A stretch of DNA of 57,160 nucleotides from Pseudomonadota bacterium (lineage in GTDB: Bacteria; Pseudomonadota; Gammaproteobacteria; Steroidobacterales; Steroidobacteraceae), in assembly GCA_021805865.1 (NCBI GenBank), contig JAJZDX010000028.1, forward strand, positions 1 through 57,160, given 5' to 3'. The translations under genes and the position numbers were made by a program. Shown piece after piece: positions 17,112-27,344 of the stretch; position 1 is the stretch's first letter; the number at the start of each line of letters is the position of its first letter. The notes under the pieces were generated by a model. That model saw only the letters and a list, made by a program, of their open reading frames with translations, was not told the DNA's origin and ran no database searches.

Positions 17112-20100
17112 TCAGACGATGTCGGCGAGCGCCGCCGGCACGTGCCGGCGCAGGAGCACATTGCGTGCCTCCCATTGCTCAGCGGGCTCGAGCGTCTCGA
17201 GAAAGCGCAGCTCGCCGCCTGCGAGAGTGGCCACGGGCACTCCGTCGCGGTAGAGCACGCGATTGCCGGCGAGCGCCGGCAACCGCGCCCCCGGAGTCAG
17301 AATGCCGAGCAGATTGAGCGGGTCGGCCGCGGACAGGGAAAGATATGAGCCCTCGCGCCCCCGGCGACGCGTCTCTCGCAGCAATCCCACCGCCTCCGGC
17401 GCGGCGAACTGCTCGCCGCAGAGGCCGGCGACGAAGCGCCCGCCGCGGATCTCCCCGCGCGCCTCGAGCCGCCGGTAGCAGGTGAGCAGGTCACGCCAGG
17501 GCGGCAGCCAATCGGCCTCGCGCGCAAGCAGCCGCCAGAACACCACGCCCCAGCGCCTCAGCAGGCCTCTCGCCACGAGCTCCACGCCCTCGCCCTGCGG
17601 TGTTGCAGCCGCAGAAGACTCCTCCCGCCCCGAGACTTGCCCCTTCTGGGTCGATGCGTCGCAGCGGCCCGGATCGCTGCCGGCGGCTTTCTCGCGCCGC
17701 ACGAGGGCCCAGCGGCCGGCCGAGTCCATGCCAAACAGCGCCCGCCGCCGGCGCGCACCGGCCCCGCGGCGGCGATCGGAAGGCACCAACAAGGCGCGCA
17801 GCCCCCCGAAGCTGTCCGAATTGACCCACCCGAGGCCCACGAGCTCGGCGAGCGCATCCTCGGCCTGCGCCGCCAGCAGCCCCGTGCCCTCCACGATCTC
17901 CTCGAAGAACGAGGCGCCCTCGCTCCTCAGGTGATCGAGCACCCGGCGCGCACCGGCCCCGGGTGTCGCCTCGGTGGCCGCGGCAAGCGACGCCCACGCG
18001 CGCAGCTGCCGCCTGCCGAGAAGCACGATCGGGGTGGAGCGCACGGGAGCGGCGGCTGCGCCGGGGTCGGCCCTGCGCCGCGCGAGCCGCGTCCACACCA
18101 CCCGTCCGGAGAGACACTGCTCATCGAGCCACGCGCTCTCGTACTCGTTGATCCGCGCCGGCAGAATCTCAGTCTCCCAGGCCCCGGCGGGCGCCTCGAA
18201 GCCCTCGAGCTGGGCGAGAATGCCCGCGACCGCATCGGGGCCCCGCACCCGCGCCTGCGGCGCGACACGCTGCCACTCGAGCAGGAAGCGCATGAGATCG
18301 CGCGGCTCGACCGGCTCGATCTCGGCGCGCAGGCGCTTCACGGTGTAGCGGTGGATGCGGGCGAGCAGTCCCCGCTCACACCACTCCCCGCCCTCCCCCG
18401 CTGCTGCCGTGAAGCACCCGTGCAGGACCCAACCTTCCGTTCGCAGCGCCGCAAGCGCCGCCGCCACCGCCGCGCCCGGCAGGCCGAGGGAGTCGGCGAG
18501 CGCCCCTTCCGAGACCGGACCGAGCCCCTGCAGCCGCCCGCGCAGGACTTCCACGAGGGCCCGCTCGGGCCTCGCCTCGCATGCGTAGCGCTCGGGGACG
18601 GTGATCGCGGGCGCAAGCTTCGCCCCGGGCAGCAGCGCCGCTAGAAGCCCCAGGCGCTCTGCGGCGACCCACAGCGCCCGCGAGCCGAGGGTCAAACGGG
18701 TCGCGCGCCCCGCCGCGGCGAGCGACTGCGCCCATTCGGCCCAGCCCGGGGCACCACGGACCTCCGCATCGGTCAGAAAGGTAAGCCAACAGAGCGCATC
18801 GTGCAGCTCCTCGGCGTTGCCCGGGTCCGGCCAGGCCTGCCCGCGCACGCGCTCGATCGCCGCCGGATCGAGTGCGGCGAGGTCCGAGGCGCTTTGCGGA
18901 TCGAGCCAGCGCCGGCTCCACACCGCCTGCGTGCGCCGCTCCTCGAGCGGCGCATCATCCAGATACGCGTACGGCCTCGCCGAGAGCACCTCCAGGGCGA
19001 GCGGCGACGGCTCGATCAGGTCGCGGGCCACCACCCGGATCGCGCCGGCCTCGAGCGAGCGCAGCAGCGCCTCGAGCCCTTCGATGTCCATCGCCTCCGT
19101 CAGGCAATCGCGTATCGCCTGGCCGACGAGCGGATGATCGGGGATCTCGAGCTCGCCCGTCCGGTTCTCCGCGCAGGCGAGCTGATCGGGAAACACGGCC
19201 GCGAGCAGGTCCTCGGCCCCCATGCGCGCAACGGGTGCGGGCACCTTGCGGCCACCGCGGAACCTCGGCAACGCCAGCGCGACCGCCACGCTCCACCGCC
19301 AACGCACGGGGAACATCGGCGCCGCGCACAGCGCCTGCACGAGCAGCGGCCGCACCGTGTTGGAATGCAGGTAGCGCGCGAGTTCCGCGAGCTCGAAGCT
19401 GTGTGCCGTGGTGAGCGAGAGGACGATGGCGTCCTCGGTGGCCGCCGCCTGCAGCTCGAAGTTGAACGAGCGGCAGAAGCGCTTGCGCAGCGCGAGCCCC
19501 CAGGCCCGGTTCACCCGGCTGCCGAAGGGGGAGTGGATCACGAGCTGCATGCCGCCGGCCTCGTCGAAGAATCGCTCGAAGATGAGCGTCTCCCGGGTGG
19601 GCAATGCGCCGAGCGCGGCGCGCGCGGCCGCCAGGTACTGCGCGAGCTGCCGCGCCGCGGCAGCGTCGATGCCGAGCTCATCGCCAAGCCAGCGCACCGC
19701 CGGCTCCAGGCCTCCCTCGAGCCGCTCCCCGAGCTCGCGACGCAGCCGCGACACGCCCTCGGACAGCTCCTCCGTGCGCCCGGGCGCCTCGCCCAGCCAG
19801 AACGGAATCGACGGCGGCTGGCCGCGGGCATCCTCCACGCGCACCCTGCCCTGCTCGACCCTGAGGATCCGGTAGGAAGCGTTGCCGAGCTGGAAGATGT
19901 CCCCTTGAAGGCTCTCGACGGCGAAATCCTCGTTCACCGTGCCGACCGGGTGGCCCTGCGGCTCGAGCAGCACCTGATAATCGGCGCTGTCGGGGATGGT
20001 GCCGCCTGAGGTGAGCGCGGTGAGGCGCGCGCCCCGCCGCCCTCGTAACCTGCGGTTGACGGCGTCATGATGCACGAGCGCGGCGCGCCGGCCGCGGCGC

Positions 20101-21494
20101 GTGGCAAAGCCATCGGCGAGCATGCGCACGACCTCATCGAATTGGGCACGCTCGAGATCGCGATACGGGTATGCCCGGCGGACCAGAGCGAACAGCGCAT
20201 CCTCGTCCCATTCGCGCACCGCCACCTCGGCGACGATCTGCTGGGCGAGCACATCGAGCGGCTTCTCGGGGATGCGCAGCCGGTCGAGCTCGCCTCGGCG
20301 CACGCAATCGAGCAGCGCCGCACATTCGACCAGGTCATCGCGCGAGAGCGGAAACAGACGGCCCTTGGGCGTGCCGCCCAGGCGGTGCCCCGAGCGGCCC
20401 ACCCGCTGCAGCAGCGCCGCGATCGATCTTGGCGATCCGATCTGACAGACGAGGTCCGCCTCGCCGATGTCGATCCCGAGCTCGAGCGAGGCGGTGGCCA
20501 CGAGGCACCTGAGCTCCCCGCGCTTCAGGCGCGTCTCGGCCGCCAGCCGCAGCTCCTTGGCCATGCTGCCGTGGTGAGCCGCCACCTGCCTCTCGCCGAG
20601 CCGCTCGGACAGGTGTCGTGCAAGGCGCTCGGCGTGCCGGCGGGTGTTGACGAAGACGAGCGTCGTGCGGTGCTCGGCGGCGAGCTGCGCGAGCCGATCG
20701 TATACCTGGACCCACAGGTCAGCGGACATCAGCGCCTCGAGCGGCGAGGCGGGCAGCTCGATGCGCAGGTCGCGCTCGCGGGCGTGCCCGCGATCGACGA
20801 TGGCGCACCCGGCGGCGGGCCCGCTCCCGCCGCAGCCCACCAGCGAGCGCGCAACCTCCTCGATGGGCCGCTGGGTCGCGGAAAGCCCGATCCGCGCCAG
20901 CGGCCGGTCCACGAGCGCCTCGAGCCGCTCGAGCGACAGCGCCAGATGCACGCCCCGCTTGGCGCCAAGGACGGCGTGAATCTCATCGACGATGACGCTG
21001 CGGACCGTGGCGAGCATTCTGCGGCCCGAATCGGACCCCAACAGGATGTAGAGCGACTCGGGCGTCGTGACGAGGATGTGCGGCGGGCGCCGCCGCATGC
21101 CGTTGCGCTCGCTCTGTGCAGTGTCGCCCGTGCGCACCGAGGTGCGAAGGTCCAGGTCCGCGAAGCCGAGGGCGCGAAGCTCCTCGCGTATCCCGGTGAG
21201 CGGCGCCTCGAGATTGCGTTGAATGTCGTTGGACAGAGCCTTGAGCGGGGAGACGTACACGATGCGCGTCTCATCGCGCAGACCGCCTCCTTCCAGCCCT
21301 TCCCGCACGAGCTGATCGATCGCGGCCAGGAACGCCGCAAGCGTCTTGCCCGAGCCGGTGGGCGCGGCGATCAGGGTGTGCCGCCCGGCCAGGATCGCGG
21401 GCCACGCCTGCCTCTGGGCCGCAGTCGGCGCCTCGAAGGTGCGCTCGAACCAGCGGGCGACGGCCGGATGGAATGCCCCGAGTGCTTCGGTCAC
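17112..21494 (-). CDS. lhr: Lhr-type large DEAD/DEAH-box ATP-dependent helicase
   Basis: A very large superfamily 2 helicase of about 1460 residues, matching the Lhr family (large helicase-related, about 1400-1550). Motifs: Q-motif region [16 protein letters not shown], Walker [25 protein letters not shown], motif [15 protein letters not shown] (DEIH), SATQRP (motif III), and the helicase C-terminal [26 protein letters not shown] and [12 protein letters not shown]. The remaining 900 residues include the winged-helix and Lhr-specific C-terminal regions. Lhr proteins unwind DNA and RNA:DNA hybrids in repair. The start is uncertain: the frame is open to 21830, but the upstream part is not helicase-like and GTG at 21494 precedes the conserved N-terminus. 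No good ribosome-binding site was seen there. Confidence 0.9.
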   Translation of the reverse strand: MTEALGAFHPAVARWFERTFEAPTAAQRQAWPAILAGRHTLIAAPTGSGKTLAAFLAAIDQLVREGLEGGGLRDETRIVYVSPLKALSNDIQRNLEAPLTGIREELRALGFADLDLRTSVRTGDTAQSERNGMRRRPPHILVTTPESLYILLGSDSGRRMLATVRSVIVDEIHAVLGAKRGVHLALSLERLEALVDRPLARIGLSATQRPIEEVARSLVGCGGSGPAAGCAIVDRGHARERDLRIELPASPLEALMSADLWVQVYDRLAQLAAEHRTTLVFVNTRRHAERLARHLSERLGERQVAAHHGSMAKELRLAAETRLKRGELRCLVATASLELGIDIGEADLVCQIGSPRSIAALLQRVGRSGHRLGGTPKGRLFPLSRDDLVECAALLDCVRRGELDRLRIPEKPLDVLAQQIVAEVAVREWDEDALFALVRRAYPYRDLERAQFDEVVRMLADGFATRRGRRAALVHHDAVNRRLRGRRGARLTALTSGGTIPDSADYQVLLEPQGHPVGTVNEDFAVESLQGDIFQLGNASYRILRVEQGRVRVEDARGQPPSIPFWLGEAPGRTEELSEGVSRLRRELGERLEGGLEPAVRWLGDELGIDAAAARQLAQYLAAARAALGALPTRETLIFERFFDEAGGMQLVIHSPFGSRVNRAWGLALRKRFCRSFNFELQAAATEDAIVLSLTTAHSFELAELARYLHSNTVRPLLVQALCAAPMFPVRWRWSVAVALALPRFRGGRKVPAPVARMGAEDLLAAVFPDQLACAENRTGELEIPDHPLVGQAIRDCLTEAMDIEGLEALLRSLEAGAIRVVARDLIEPSPLALEVLSARPYAYLDDAPLEERRTQAVWSRRWLDPQSASDLAALDPAAIERVRGQAWPDPGNAEELHDALCWLTFLTDAEVRGAPGWAEWAQSLAAAGRATRLTLGSRALWVAAERLGLLAALLPGAKLAPAITVPERYACEARPERALVEVLRGRLQGLGPVSEGALADSLGLPGAAVAAALAALRTEGWVLHGCFTAAAGEGGEWCERGLLARIHRYTVKRLRAEIEPVEPRDLMRFLLEWQRVAPQARVRGPDAVAGILAQLEGFEAPAGAWETEILPARINEYESAWLDEQCLSGRVVWTRLARRRADPGAAAAPVRSTPIVLLGRRQLRAWASLAAATEATPGAGARRVLDHLRSEGASFFEEIVEGTGLLAAQAEDALAELVGLGWVNSDSFGGLRALLVPSDRRRGAGARRRRALFGMDSAGRWALVRREKAAGSDPGRCDASTQKGQVSGREESSAAATPQGEGVELVARGLLRRWGVVFWRLLAREADWLPPWRDLLTCYRRLEARGEIRGGRFVAGLCGEQFAAPEAVGLLRETRRRGREGSYLSLSAADPLNLLGILTPGARLPALAGNRVLYRDGVPVATLAGGELRFLETLEPAEQWEARNVLLRRHVPAALADIV

Positions 21495-21594
21495 GAGGCA
21501 GAGACTACTCCGAACCGCCGCCGAGCCGGCAGCCCCGCGGGAGCCGGCGCGAGGCGGGGGCTCTCGGGCGTTGCCCCAGGCCCGAGCTTGCGAT

Positions 21595-22287
21595 TCAGAA
21601 CCGCAGCCCCACCGTGATTGGCAGAAACTCCGTCGGCTGAGACGTCTGCAGGCGCACGTAGCGCGCCTCGACGAAGAAGGTCTGGCCGTCGTGCAGGCTG
21701 AAGTCAAGACCCGCCCCCGCATTCCAGCTGAAGCGGGTGGTCCCGGCGCTCGCCACCACCGCCTGCCCCGGCGCCAGCCCGTAGTTGCAGTACCCGAAAT
21801 AGGGATCGCAGAAGTAGCTTCCGAACGCAAGGGTCTGCGTCAGCGCAATACGCCGGTGACTCACCCCCACCCCGGCCAGGAAGAAGGCGCTCGTCATGGG
21901 ACTGAGCCGCGTGCGCCATTCACCATCGACGTTCAGCCCGAACACCTCTCCGTAGCCGTTGTCGATCTGGATCTGGTCGGCCCGCTCGTTGAGCGCGATC
22001 AGGTTGCGCGTGGCGTAGAAATAGCTGTAGTCGAGATCGGCCCTCAGGGCGAGCGGCGTGCCGCGGCTCGGCTGCCAGGTGAGCCCGCCCCCGAGCGTCC
22101 AACCCCCGTCGAGGTACTTCGAGGTCTGCCCCAGGGTGGGGCCGTAGCCGGCCTCCACGTGCCAGTGCAGGGGCTGCCAGGGCCGGAACGTCTGCTCGTA
22201 GTAGGTCTGGGCCGAGGCCCGGCTGCCCGCGCTCACCAGCAGCAGCGCTCCGAGAAGGCAAACCGATCGTCTCAGGGGACTGGTCAC
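21595..22287 (-). CDS. Outer-membrane beta-barrel protein, function unknown
   Basis: A 230-residue secreted protein with a signal peptide ([19 protein letters not shown], cleavage likely after SRASA). The mature part has alternating aromatic/hydrophobic strands with Gly turns and ends in [12 protein letters not shown], the C-terminal Phe signature recognised by the Bam machinery. It resembles OmpA/OmpW-like eight-stranded barrels, but I cannot name the family. Two Cys in [14 protein letters not shown] could form a surface-loop disulfide. GTG at 22287 was chosen because GAGGAG lies 9 bases upstream; the frame is open to 22341. It sits between lhr and murJ with no obvious link to either. Confidence 0.75.
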   Translation of the reverse strand: MTSPLRRSVCLLGALLLVSAGSRASAQTYYEQTFRPWQPLHWHVEAGYGPTLGQTSKYLDGGWTLGGGLTWQPSRGTPLALRADLDYSYFYATRNLIALNERADQIQIDNGYGEVFGLNVDGEWRTRLSPMTSAFFLAGVGVSHRRIALTQTLAFGSYFCDPYFGYCNYGLAPGQAVVASAGTTRFSWNAGAGLDFSLHDGQTFFVEARYVRLQTSQPTEFLPITVGLRF

Positions 22288-22350
22288 GTGACTCAACTCC
22301 TCAAATGTGTCCGGACGCAGCGCGCGCATGGGCCGGGCCACGCTCCGCGC

Positions 22351-23967
22351 TTACCTGGCATGCAGCTTACGCCGCACGGCAAACGTGATCTCGCGCACCT
22401 CGTCGATGCCGAGCAGCATCGCAATTCCAAAGAACGCGCCGGCGCCGGTCACGATGACCGCCATCAGCGCGCCGAGCTTGGGCCAGAACCTCTCGAGCGC
22501 CCAGTTGCCGAGCAGCCAGTGCGAGCCGCCCCAGCAGATGAGCGCCAGCGCCCCGCAGGCGAGGCCGAGCTTCGCCAGCATGGCGAGCATGGCGCGGGAC
22601 TCGAGCCGTCCGAGGTGGTGGCGCATGAGCCCGTACAGCACCAGAAAGTTCGCCGTCGCGACACACGCGGTGGAGAGCGCGAGTCCCTTCGGACCCCAGT
22701 GAAGGCGCACGGTCAACAACCAGCACAGCAGCAGATTCAGTCCCATCGCCCCCAGGCTCACCATCATGGGCGTCTTGCGCCGGTCGATCGCATAGAAGGC
22801 GTTGACGAGCACCTTGAGCGCGGCGTATCCGCACAGCCCCAAGGCGTAGAAGCGCAGCGCCGCGGCGGTCTCGGCCGCATCGGCGGCCGAGAACCGCCCG
22901 TGCTGATACAACACGGACACGATCGGCCCGGCGAGCACGATCAGCCCGACGGCCGCGGGCACGGTCATCACGAACACCATGCGCATGCCGCGGGCGAGCT
23001 CGCTGCGAAACCCCGTGTGATTTCCCGATGCGGCCATGCGGGCGAGCATGGGCAGCGCCACGGTGCCGAGCGCCACACCGAACATGCCGAGCGGGAACTG
23101 CATCAGGCGAAAGGCGTACGAGAGCCAGGTGATCGGCCCGTTGCCCATCAGCGAGGCGAACGCCGAATTCACCACCACATTCACCTGAACGGAGCTCGCG
23201 GCGATGACCGACGGTCCCATGATGAGCAAGATGGCCTTGACCCCCGGATCTCGCCAGCGCAAGTCCGGACGGAACCGGTACCCGAAGCGCCGCAGCGACG
23301 GCAGCTGCACGCCGAGCTGCGCGAGCCCCCCGATCAGGGTCCCAAGCGCGAGGCCCACCGTCGCCTTGGGGCCGAAGTGCGGATCGAGCCACCAGCCCAG
23401 CCCCGCGCCGGCGATGATGGTGGCCAGATTGAAGAAGCTCGAGGCCATCGCCGGCATGCCGAACACGTTGCGCGCGTTGAGCATGCCCATCACGAGCGCC
23501 GCGAGCGACACGATCAGGATGAACGGATACATGATCCGCGTGAGCTCGACGGTGAGGGCGGCCTTGGCGGGACTGAACCCCCACCCGAGCAATGCCACGA
23601 GCCAGGGCGCGAGTACGATGCCGAGCAGCACCACCACGCTGAGCGCGATCACCGCGAGCGTCAGCACCTTGTTCGCGAGCTGCCAGGCGGACTGCTCTCC
23701 CTCGCGCAGAAGCGTCTTGCTGAAGGTCGTGACGAAGGCGGTCGACAGCGCCCCTTCGGCCACCAGGTCGCGCAACAGGTTGGGAATGCGAAACGCGGTG
23801 ATATAGACGTCCATCAGCCGCCCGCCGCCGAACAGCGCGCCGAACACCATCCAGCGCACCAGGCCGAGCACCCGGCTGCACAGCACCGCCAGGGCGATCA
23901 CCCCGGCGGCCCGGGTGTTGAGTCTTTCGCCGCGCCCGCCCGGGGGAACCGACCGCTCTTGCGTCAC
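22351..23967 (-). CDS. murJ: Lipid II flippase MurJ
   Basis: A 538-residue MATE-like MOP superfamily transporter that flips lipid II to the periplasm for peptidoglycan synthesis. Hallmarks are the N-terminal SRVLGLVRWMVFGALFGGG (conserved Arg region), DVYITAFRIPNLLRDLVAEGALSTAF with the essential acidic and Arg residues, and about 14 membrane helices; FYAIDRRKTPMM and GALALICWGGSHWLL are in the later helices. The start appears to be GTG at 23967; a nearby ATG at 23986 is in a different frame. It is normally an essential gene. It is preceded on the same strand by the yhdH-like gene with 100 bases between. Confidence 0.95.
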   Translation of the reverse strand: MTQERSVPPGGRGERLNTRAAGVIALAVLCSRVLGLVRWMVFGALFGGGRLMDVYITAFRIPNLLRDLVAEGALSTAFVTTFSKTLLREGEQSAWQLANKVLTLAVIALSVVVLLGIVLAPWLVALLGWGFSPAKAALTVELTRIMYPFILIVSLAALVMGMLNARNVFGMPAMASSFFNLATIIAGAGLGWWLDPHFGPKATVGLALGTLIGGLAQLGVQLPSLRRFGYRFRPDLRWRDPGVKAILLIMGPSVIAASSVQVNVVVNSAFASLMGNGPITWLSYAFRLMQFPLGMFGVALGTVALPMLARMAASGNHTGFRSELARGMRMVFVMTVPAAVGLIVLAGPIVSVLYQHGRFSAADAAETAAALRFYALGLCGYAALKVLVNAFYAIDRRKTPMMVSLGAMGLNLLLCWLLTVRLHWGPKGLALSTACVATANFLVLYGLMRHHLGRLESRAMLAMLAKLGLACGALALICWGGSHWLLGNWALERFWPKLGALMAVIVTGAGAFFGIAMLLGIDEVREITFAVRRKLHAR

Positions 23968-24067
23968 TTGAACCGCCTGTCCTCATTTAAAACATGAGGC
24001 GGCAAGCATAGCCGCGGACCGGGCCGCGCGCGAGTCGGGCGGGGGGCCCTCGGATGCCTCCTCGGGC

Positions 24068-25087
24068 TCAGCGCTGCGGCGGATCGAGCTCCTCGGCGGC
24101 GAGGCGGACTACGTAGCGGCCGCGCGCACGTCCGGCGATCAGCTCCTTGCAAGCGAGCGGTACCTCCTCGAGACCCAGGACCGCTCGGACGATGCGCCCC
24201 TTGAGATCGGTCAGCTTCCATTCCCCGGCGAGCCTCTCCCAGAGCTTCAGCCGCCACTGCCGCGGCACCTCCACCGAGTGAATGCCGAGCAGGCTCACCC
24301 CGCGCAGGATCAGGGGCATCACCGTGGTGTTGAGCAGCGGGGACTCGGCGAGTCCGATGCAGGCGATGTTGCCCCAGGGCTTCACCGTGCGCGTGAGATA
24401 CGTGAGCATCTCTCCGCCGAGGTTGTCCACCGCCCCGCCCCAGACCGCCTGCTCGAGCGGCTTGCCGCCGAGGTCAAGATGCTGGCGCTCGATGACCCGG
24501 TCGGCGCCGAGCGCGTGCAGATACTCCTCGGCGCCGGCCTTGCCCGTGATCGCCACGGTGGCAAATCCGGCCTGCCTGTAAAGACCGAGGGCGATGCCGC
24601 CGACTCCGCCCGTGGCGCCGGTGACGGCAATCGGGCCAAGCTCGGGCGATTGGTGATTCTCCAGCATGCGCGTGAGCGCCAGGGCCGCCGTGAAGCCGGC
24701 CGTGCCGAGCGCCATGGCATCGAACAGGGTGAGCGAGGGCGGCAGAGGCACCAGGGCCTGCGCAGGAAGGCGGGCGTATTCGGCGAGTCCGCCGTCGAGC
24801 CACTCTCCGAGCCCGGCGCCCGTGGCGAGCACCCGATCGCCCGCCTTGAAGGCGGCGTGCTCACTGTGCTCGACGACACCCGCAAGATCGATGCCCGCGG
24901 TGCGCGGATAGGCCCGCATGATGCTGCCCTTGCCGGTGATCGCCAGCGCGTCCTTGTAGTTGAGGCCGGAGTAGGCGACTCGGACCACCACCTCGCCCGG
25001 GGTCAGCTCATCGAGCGAGACGGACTCGAGCGAGGCAAAGCGGCCGTTCAACCCCTGATGGACGCGGAGAGCCTTGAAATGCGGCAT
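24068..25087 (-). CDS. Acrylyl-CoA reductase-like MDR oxidoreductase (YhdH/AcuI family)
   Basis: A zinc-independent medium-chain NADPH oxidoreductase of 339 residues. YhdH/AcuI signatures are visible: the opening FKALRVHQG, AYSGLNYKDALAITGKG, the IDLAGVVEHSEH region, the nucleotide loop VTGATGGVGGIALGLY, NTTVMPLILRGVSLLGIHSVEVP, and the Arg-rich ARGRYVVRL at the end. AcuI reduces acryloyl-CoA to propionyl-CoA and so removes a reactive intermediate; the exact substrate here is inferred. ATG 25087 is preferred, with GAGGT 6-7 bases upstream; the frame is open to 25204. It is divergent from a thiolase gene across an AT-rich spacer. Confidence 0.92.
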   Translation of the reverse strand: MPHFKALRVHQGLNGRFASLESVSLDELTPGEVVVRVAYSGLNYKDALAITGKGSIMRAYPRTAGIDLAGVVEHSEHAAFKAGDRVLATGAGLGEWLDGGLAEYARLPAQALVPLPPSLTLFDAMALGTAGFTAALALTRMLENHQSPELGPIAVTGATGGVGGIALGLYRQAGFATVAITGKAGAEEYLHALGADRVIERQHLDLGGKPLEQAVWGGAVDNLGGEMLTYLTRTVKPWGNIACIGLAESPLLNTTVMPLILRGVSLLGIHSVEVPRQWRLKLWERLAGEWKLTDLKGRIVRAVLGLEEVPLACKELIAGRARGRYVVRLAAEELDPPQR

Positions 25088-25204
25088 GCGGATACCTCGG
25101 GTCGACGAGCCGGTATTGTATCGGCGAGTGGCCCCGGGAGACGATTGGGAAAACCACCGCTTCCGGCATGGCGAAGGGCTCGTGCATCCGGTATCGTGGC
25201 GCAC

Positions 25205-25252
25205 GGAGACATATAAAATAAAGTTTTAATTTCAATAACTTGGACGCAATTC
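25205..25252. promoter_or_regulatory. AT-rich promoter-like patch before the thiolase gene
   Basis: In an otherwise very GC-rich region this stretch, especially 25210-25241, is almost entirely A and T, with TATAAA at 25212-25217. It lies between the divergent acrylyl-CoA reductase-like and thiolase genes. No clear -35 was paired with the TATAAA, and the thiolase ATG at 25253 has only a weak GGA upstream. A promoter or regulator-binding site is likely from composition; its direction is not settled. Confidence 0.35.
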
Positions 25253-26458
25253 ATGACCCAAGTATTCCTCTGCGATGCGATCCGCACTCCCTTCGGCCGA
25301 TACGCAGGAGCCCTCGGGGCCGTGCGCCCCGACGATTTGGCGGCTCTCCCGATCCGCGCGCTCACCGAGCGCCATGCGGCCGTCGACTGGGCTAGCGTCG
25401 ATGACGTCTATTACGGCTGCGCCAACCAGGCCGGGGAGGACAATCGCAATGTCGCGCGCATGGCGGTGCTGCTGGCGGGACTGCCCGAGAGCGTGCCGGC
25501 TGCGACCGTCAATCGGCTCTGCGGCTCGAGCCTGGACGCGGTGGCCATCGCCGCCCGCACCATCGCCGCCGGTGAGGCGCAGCTCGCCATCGCCGGGGGC
25601 GTCGAGAGCATGACACGCGCGCCGTTCGTGATGGGCAAGGCGGGCGGTGCCTTCGACCGCAGTGCCCGGCTCGAGGACACGACCATCGGCTGGCGGTTCG
25701 TCAACCCGCTCATCCAGGCGCACTTCGGCATCGACTCCATGGCCGAGACCGCCGAGAACCTGGTGGCCGAGCGCGGCATCTCGCGTGAGGATCAGGACGC
25801 CTTCGCCTTACGCAGTCAGCAACGGTATGCTCAGGCCCACGCGCGCGGGTTCTTCACACGGGAGATCATCCCGGTCGTGATCGCCCGGCCGAGGAAGGAG
25901 CCGCAGCGCATCGAGACCGACGAGCATCCCCGGCCCGATACCTCGTTGGAAGCCCTGGCGAGGCTCAAGGGTATCGTGCGTCCCGACGGCTCGGTCACCG
26001 CGGGCAATGCCTCGGGAATCAACGATGGCGCCGCCGCCGTGTTGCTGGCGAGCGAAGCGGCCGCCCGGCGCTTCGACCTCACACCCCGGGCCCGCGTGAT
26101 CGGCGGCGCGGTTGCCGGCGTGCCGCCGCGCATCATGGGAATCGGTCCGGTGCCGGCCACCCGCAAGCTCCTCGAGCGCACGGGGCTGAGACTGTCCGAC
26201 TTCGATGTCATCGAGCTCAACGAAGCCTTCGCCGCTCAAGCGCTCTCGGTGCTGCGCGAGCTCGGGCTGCCCGACGACGCCGAGCACGTCAATCCCAACG
26301 GCGGGGCCATCGCAATCGGCCATCCGCTCGGAGCGAGCGGCGCGCGGCTGGTCGCCACCGCCGTCAATCAGCTGGAGACCACCGGCGCAAAGCGCGCGCT
26401 GTGCACCATGTGCATCGGCGTTGGACAGGGGATCGCCGTGGCGCTGGAGCGGGTGTAG
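25253..26458 (+). CDS. Acetyl-CoA acyltransferase / 3-oxoadipyl-CoA thiolase-type enzyme
   Basis: A degradative thiolase of 401 residues. The nucleophilic Cys is in NRLCGSSLDAV (Cys90), with IAGGVESMTRAPFVMGK following; the C-terminal GHPLGASGARL His and CIGVGQGIA Cys complete the catalytic set. The overall sequence, including DDVYYGCANQAGEDNRNVARMA, resembles PcaF/PaaJ 3-oxoadipyl-CoA thiolases more than FadA. These cleave 3-oxoacyl-CoA to acetyl-CoA plus a shortened acyl-CoA such as succinyl-CoA. No other beta-ketoadipate genes are nearby, so the in vivo substrate stays open. A 68-base G-rich tract begins ten bases after the stop. Confidence 0.92.
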   Translation: MTQVFLCDAIRTPFGRYAGALGAVRPDDLAALPIRALTERHAAVDWASVDDVYYGCANQAGEDNRNVARMAVLLAGLPESVPAATVNRLCGSSLDAVAIAARTIAAGEAQLAIAGGVESMTRAPFVMGKAGGAFDRSARLEDTTIGWRFVNPLIQAHFGIDSMAETAENLVAERGISREDQDAFALRSQQRYAQAHARGFFTREIIPVVIARPRKEPQRIETDEHPRPDTSLEALARLKGIVRPDGSVTAGNASGINDGAAAVLLASEAAARRFDLTPRARVIGGAVAGVPPRIMGIGPVPATRKLLERTGLRLSDFDVIELNEAFAAQALSVLRELGLPDDAEHVNPNGGAIAIGHPLGASGARLVATAVNQLETTGAKRALCTMCIGVGQGIAVALERV

Positions 26459-26467
26459 GGAAACCGC

Positions 26468-26542
<75 letters not shown>

Positions 26543-26553
26543 CCCGGGCCTGC

Positions 26554-27249
26554 TCAGACGATGCGCACGTGTAACGTTTCCAGGCCGCCGACGCGGCCCT
26601 CGAGCGCATCACCGGGCTTCACCGCGGCGACCCCCGCAGGCGTGCCGGTGTAGATCAGGTCACCGGGCTTGAGCTCCCAGGCCGCCGAGAGCTGCGCGAG
26701 GATCTCGGGCACGCCGCAGATCATCTGGCTCAGCCACCCGTGCTGGCGAAGCTCGCCGTTGACGTGCAAGGTGATTTCGGCGCGGGCGATCTCACCGGCC
26801 TGCGCCGCAGGGGTGATGGGTCCGACCGGGGCGGCGTGATCGAACGCCTTGCCGATGTCCCAGGGTCCTCCCCGCTTCTTCATCTGACCCTGCAGGTCGC
26901 GGCGGGTCATGTCGAGTCCGACGGCATAGCCGAAAACGTGCCGCAGGGCCTGTTCCTTCGCAAGATTGCGGCCGCCCTCCCCGAGCGCCACCACCAGCTC
27001 GATCTCGTGATGCAGATCGCGAGTCAGTCCCGGATAGGGAAACTCTCCGGTCCGCCCCGCCTCCACCACCAGGGCCGCATCGGCGGGCTTGAGGAAGAAC
27101 ACCGGCGGCTCGCTGGCGCTTTGACCCATCTCCTTCGCGTGCTCGGCGTAGTTGCGGCCCACGCAGTAGATGCGGTGGACCGGGAACCGCGAACCCGAGC
27201 CGATGACGGGCACGCTGACGACAGGGGGAGGCGGGAAGGTGTAGGTCAT
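26554..27249 (-). CDS. Fumarylacetoacetate hydrolase (FAH) family protein
   Basis: A FAH-fold enzyme of 231 residues. Motifs: RIYCVGRNYAEHAKEMG, the PPVFFLKPADAAL stretch, the acidic metal-binding region HHEIELVVALGEGG, GYAVGLDMTRRDLQ, and LKPGDLIYTGTPAGVAAVKPGD near the end. The family cleaves or decarboxylates acylpyruvates, fumarylpyruvate or oxaloacetate with a divalent metal; the substrate cannot be told from sequence. ATG 27249 is preferred because AAGG lies 8 bases upstream; a GTG at 27258 is in frame. It is convergent with the thiolase and divergent from the nucleoside phosphorylase-like gene. YcgM-like proteins of about 220 residues are the closest in size. Confidence 0.9.
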   Translation of the reverse strand: MTYTFPPPPVVSVPVIGSGSRFPVHRIYCVGRNYAEHAKEMGQSASEPPVFFLKPADAALVVEAGRTGEFPYPGLTRDLHHEIELVVALGEGGRNLAKEQALRHVFGYAVGLDMTRRDLQGQMKKRGGPWDIGKAFDHAAPVGPITPAAQAGEIARAEITLHVNGELRQHGWLSQMICGVPEILAQLSAAWELKPGDLIYTGTPAGVAAVKPGDALEGRVGGLETLHVRIV

Positions 27250-27344
27250 GGGAGACACCTTAACTCAGGTCTATGGAGCGCATAGCATACTGGCACACCG
27301 ACCGGACGGGTCTTCCCGTGCAATCGGGAAAGGACCGGGGACAC

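Noticed and set aside
22283..22292. GTCACGTGAC palindrome at the OMP gene start
   Set aside because: It overlaps the proposed GTG start and signal-peptide codons, is only 10 bases and has no second copy, so it is probably chance.
21346..23997. 883-residue plus-strand open frame across the OMP and murJ genes
   Set aside because: It spans two opposite-strand genes with convincing motifs and is rich in His/Gln/Arg, typical of a shadow frame.
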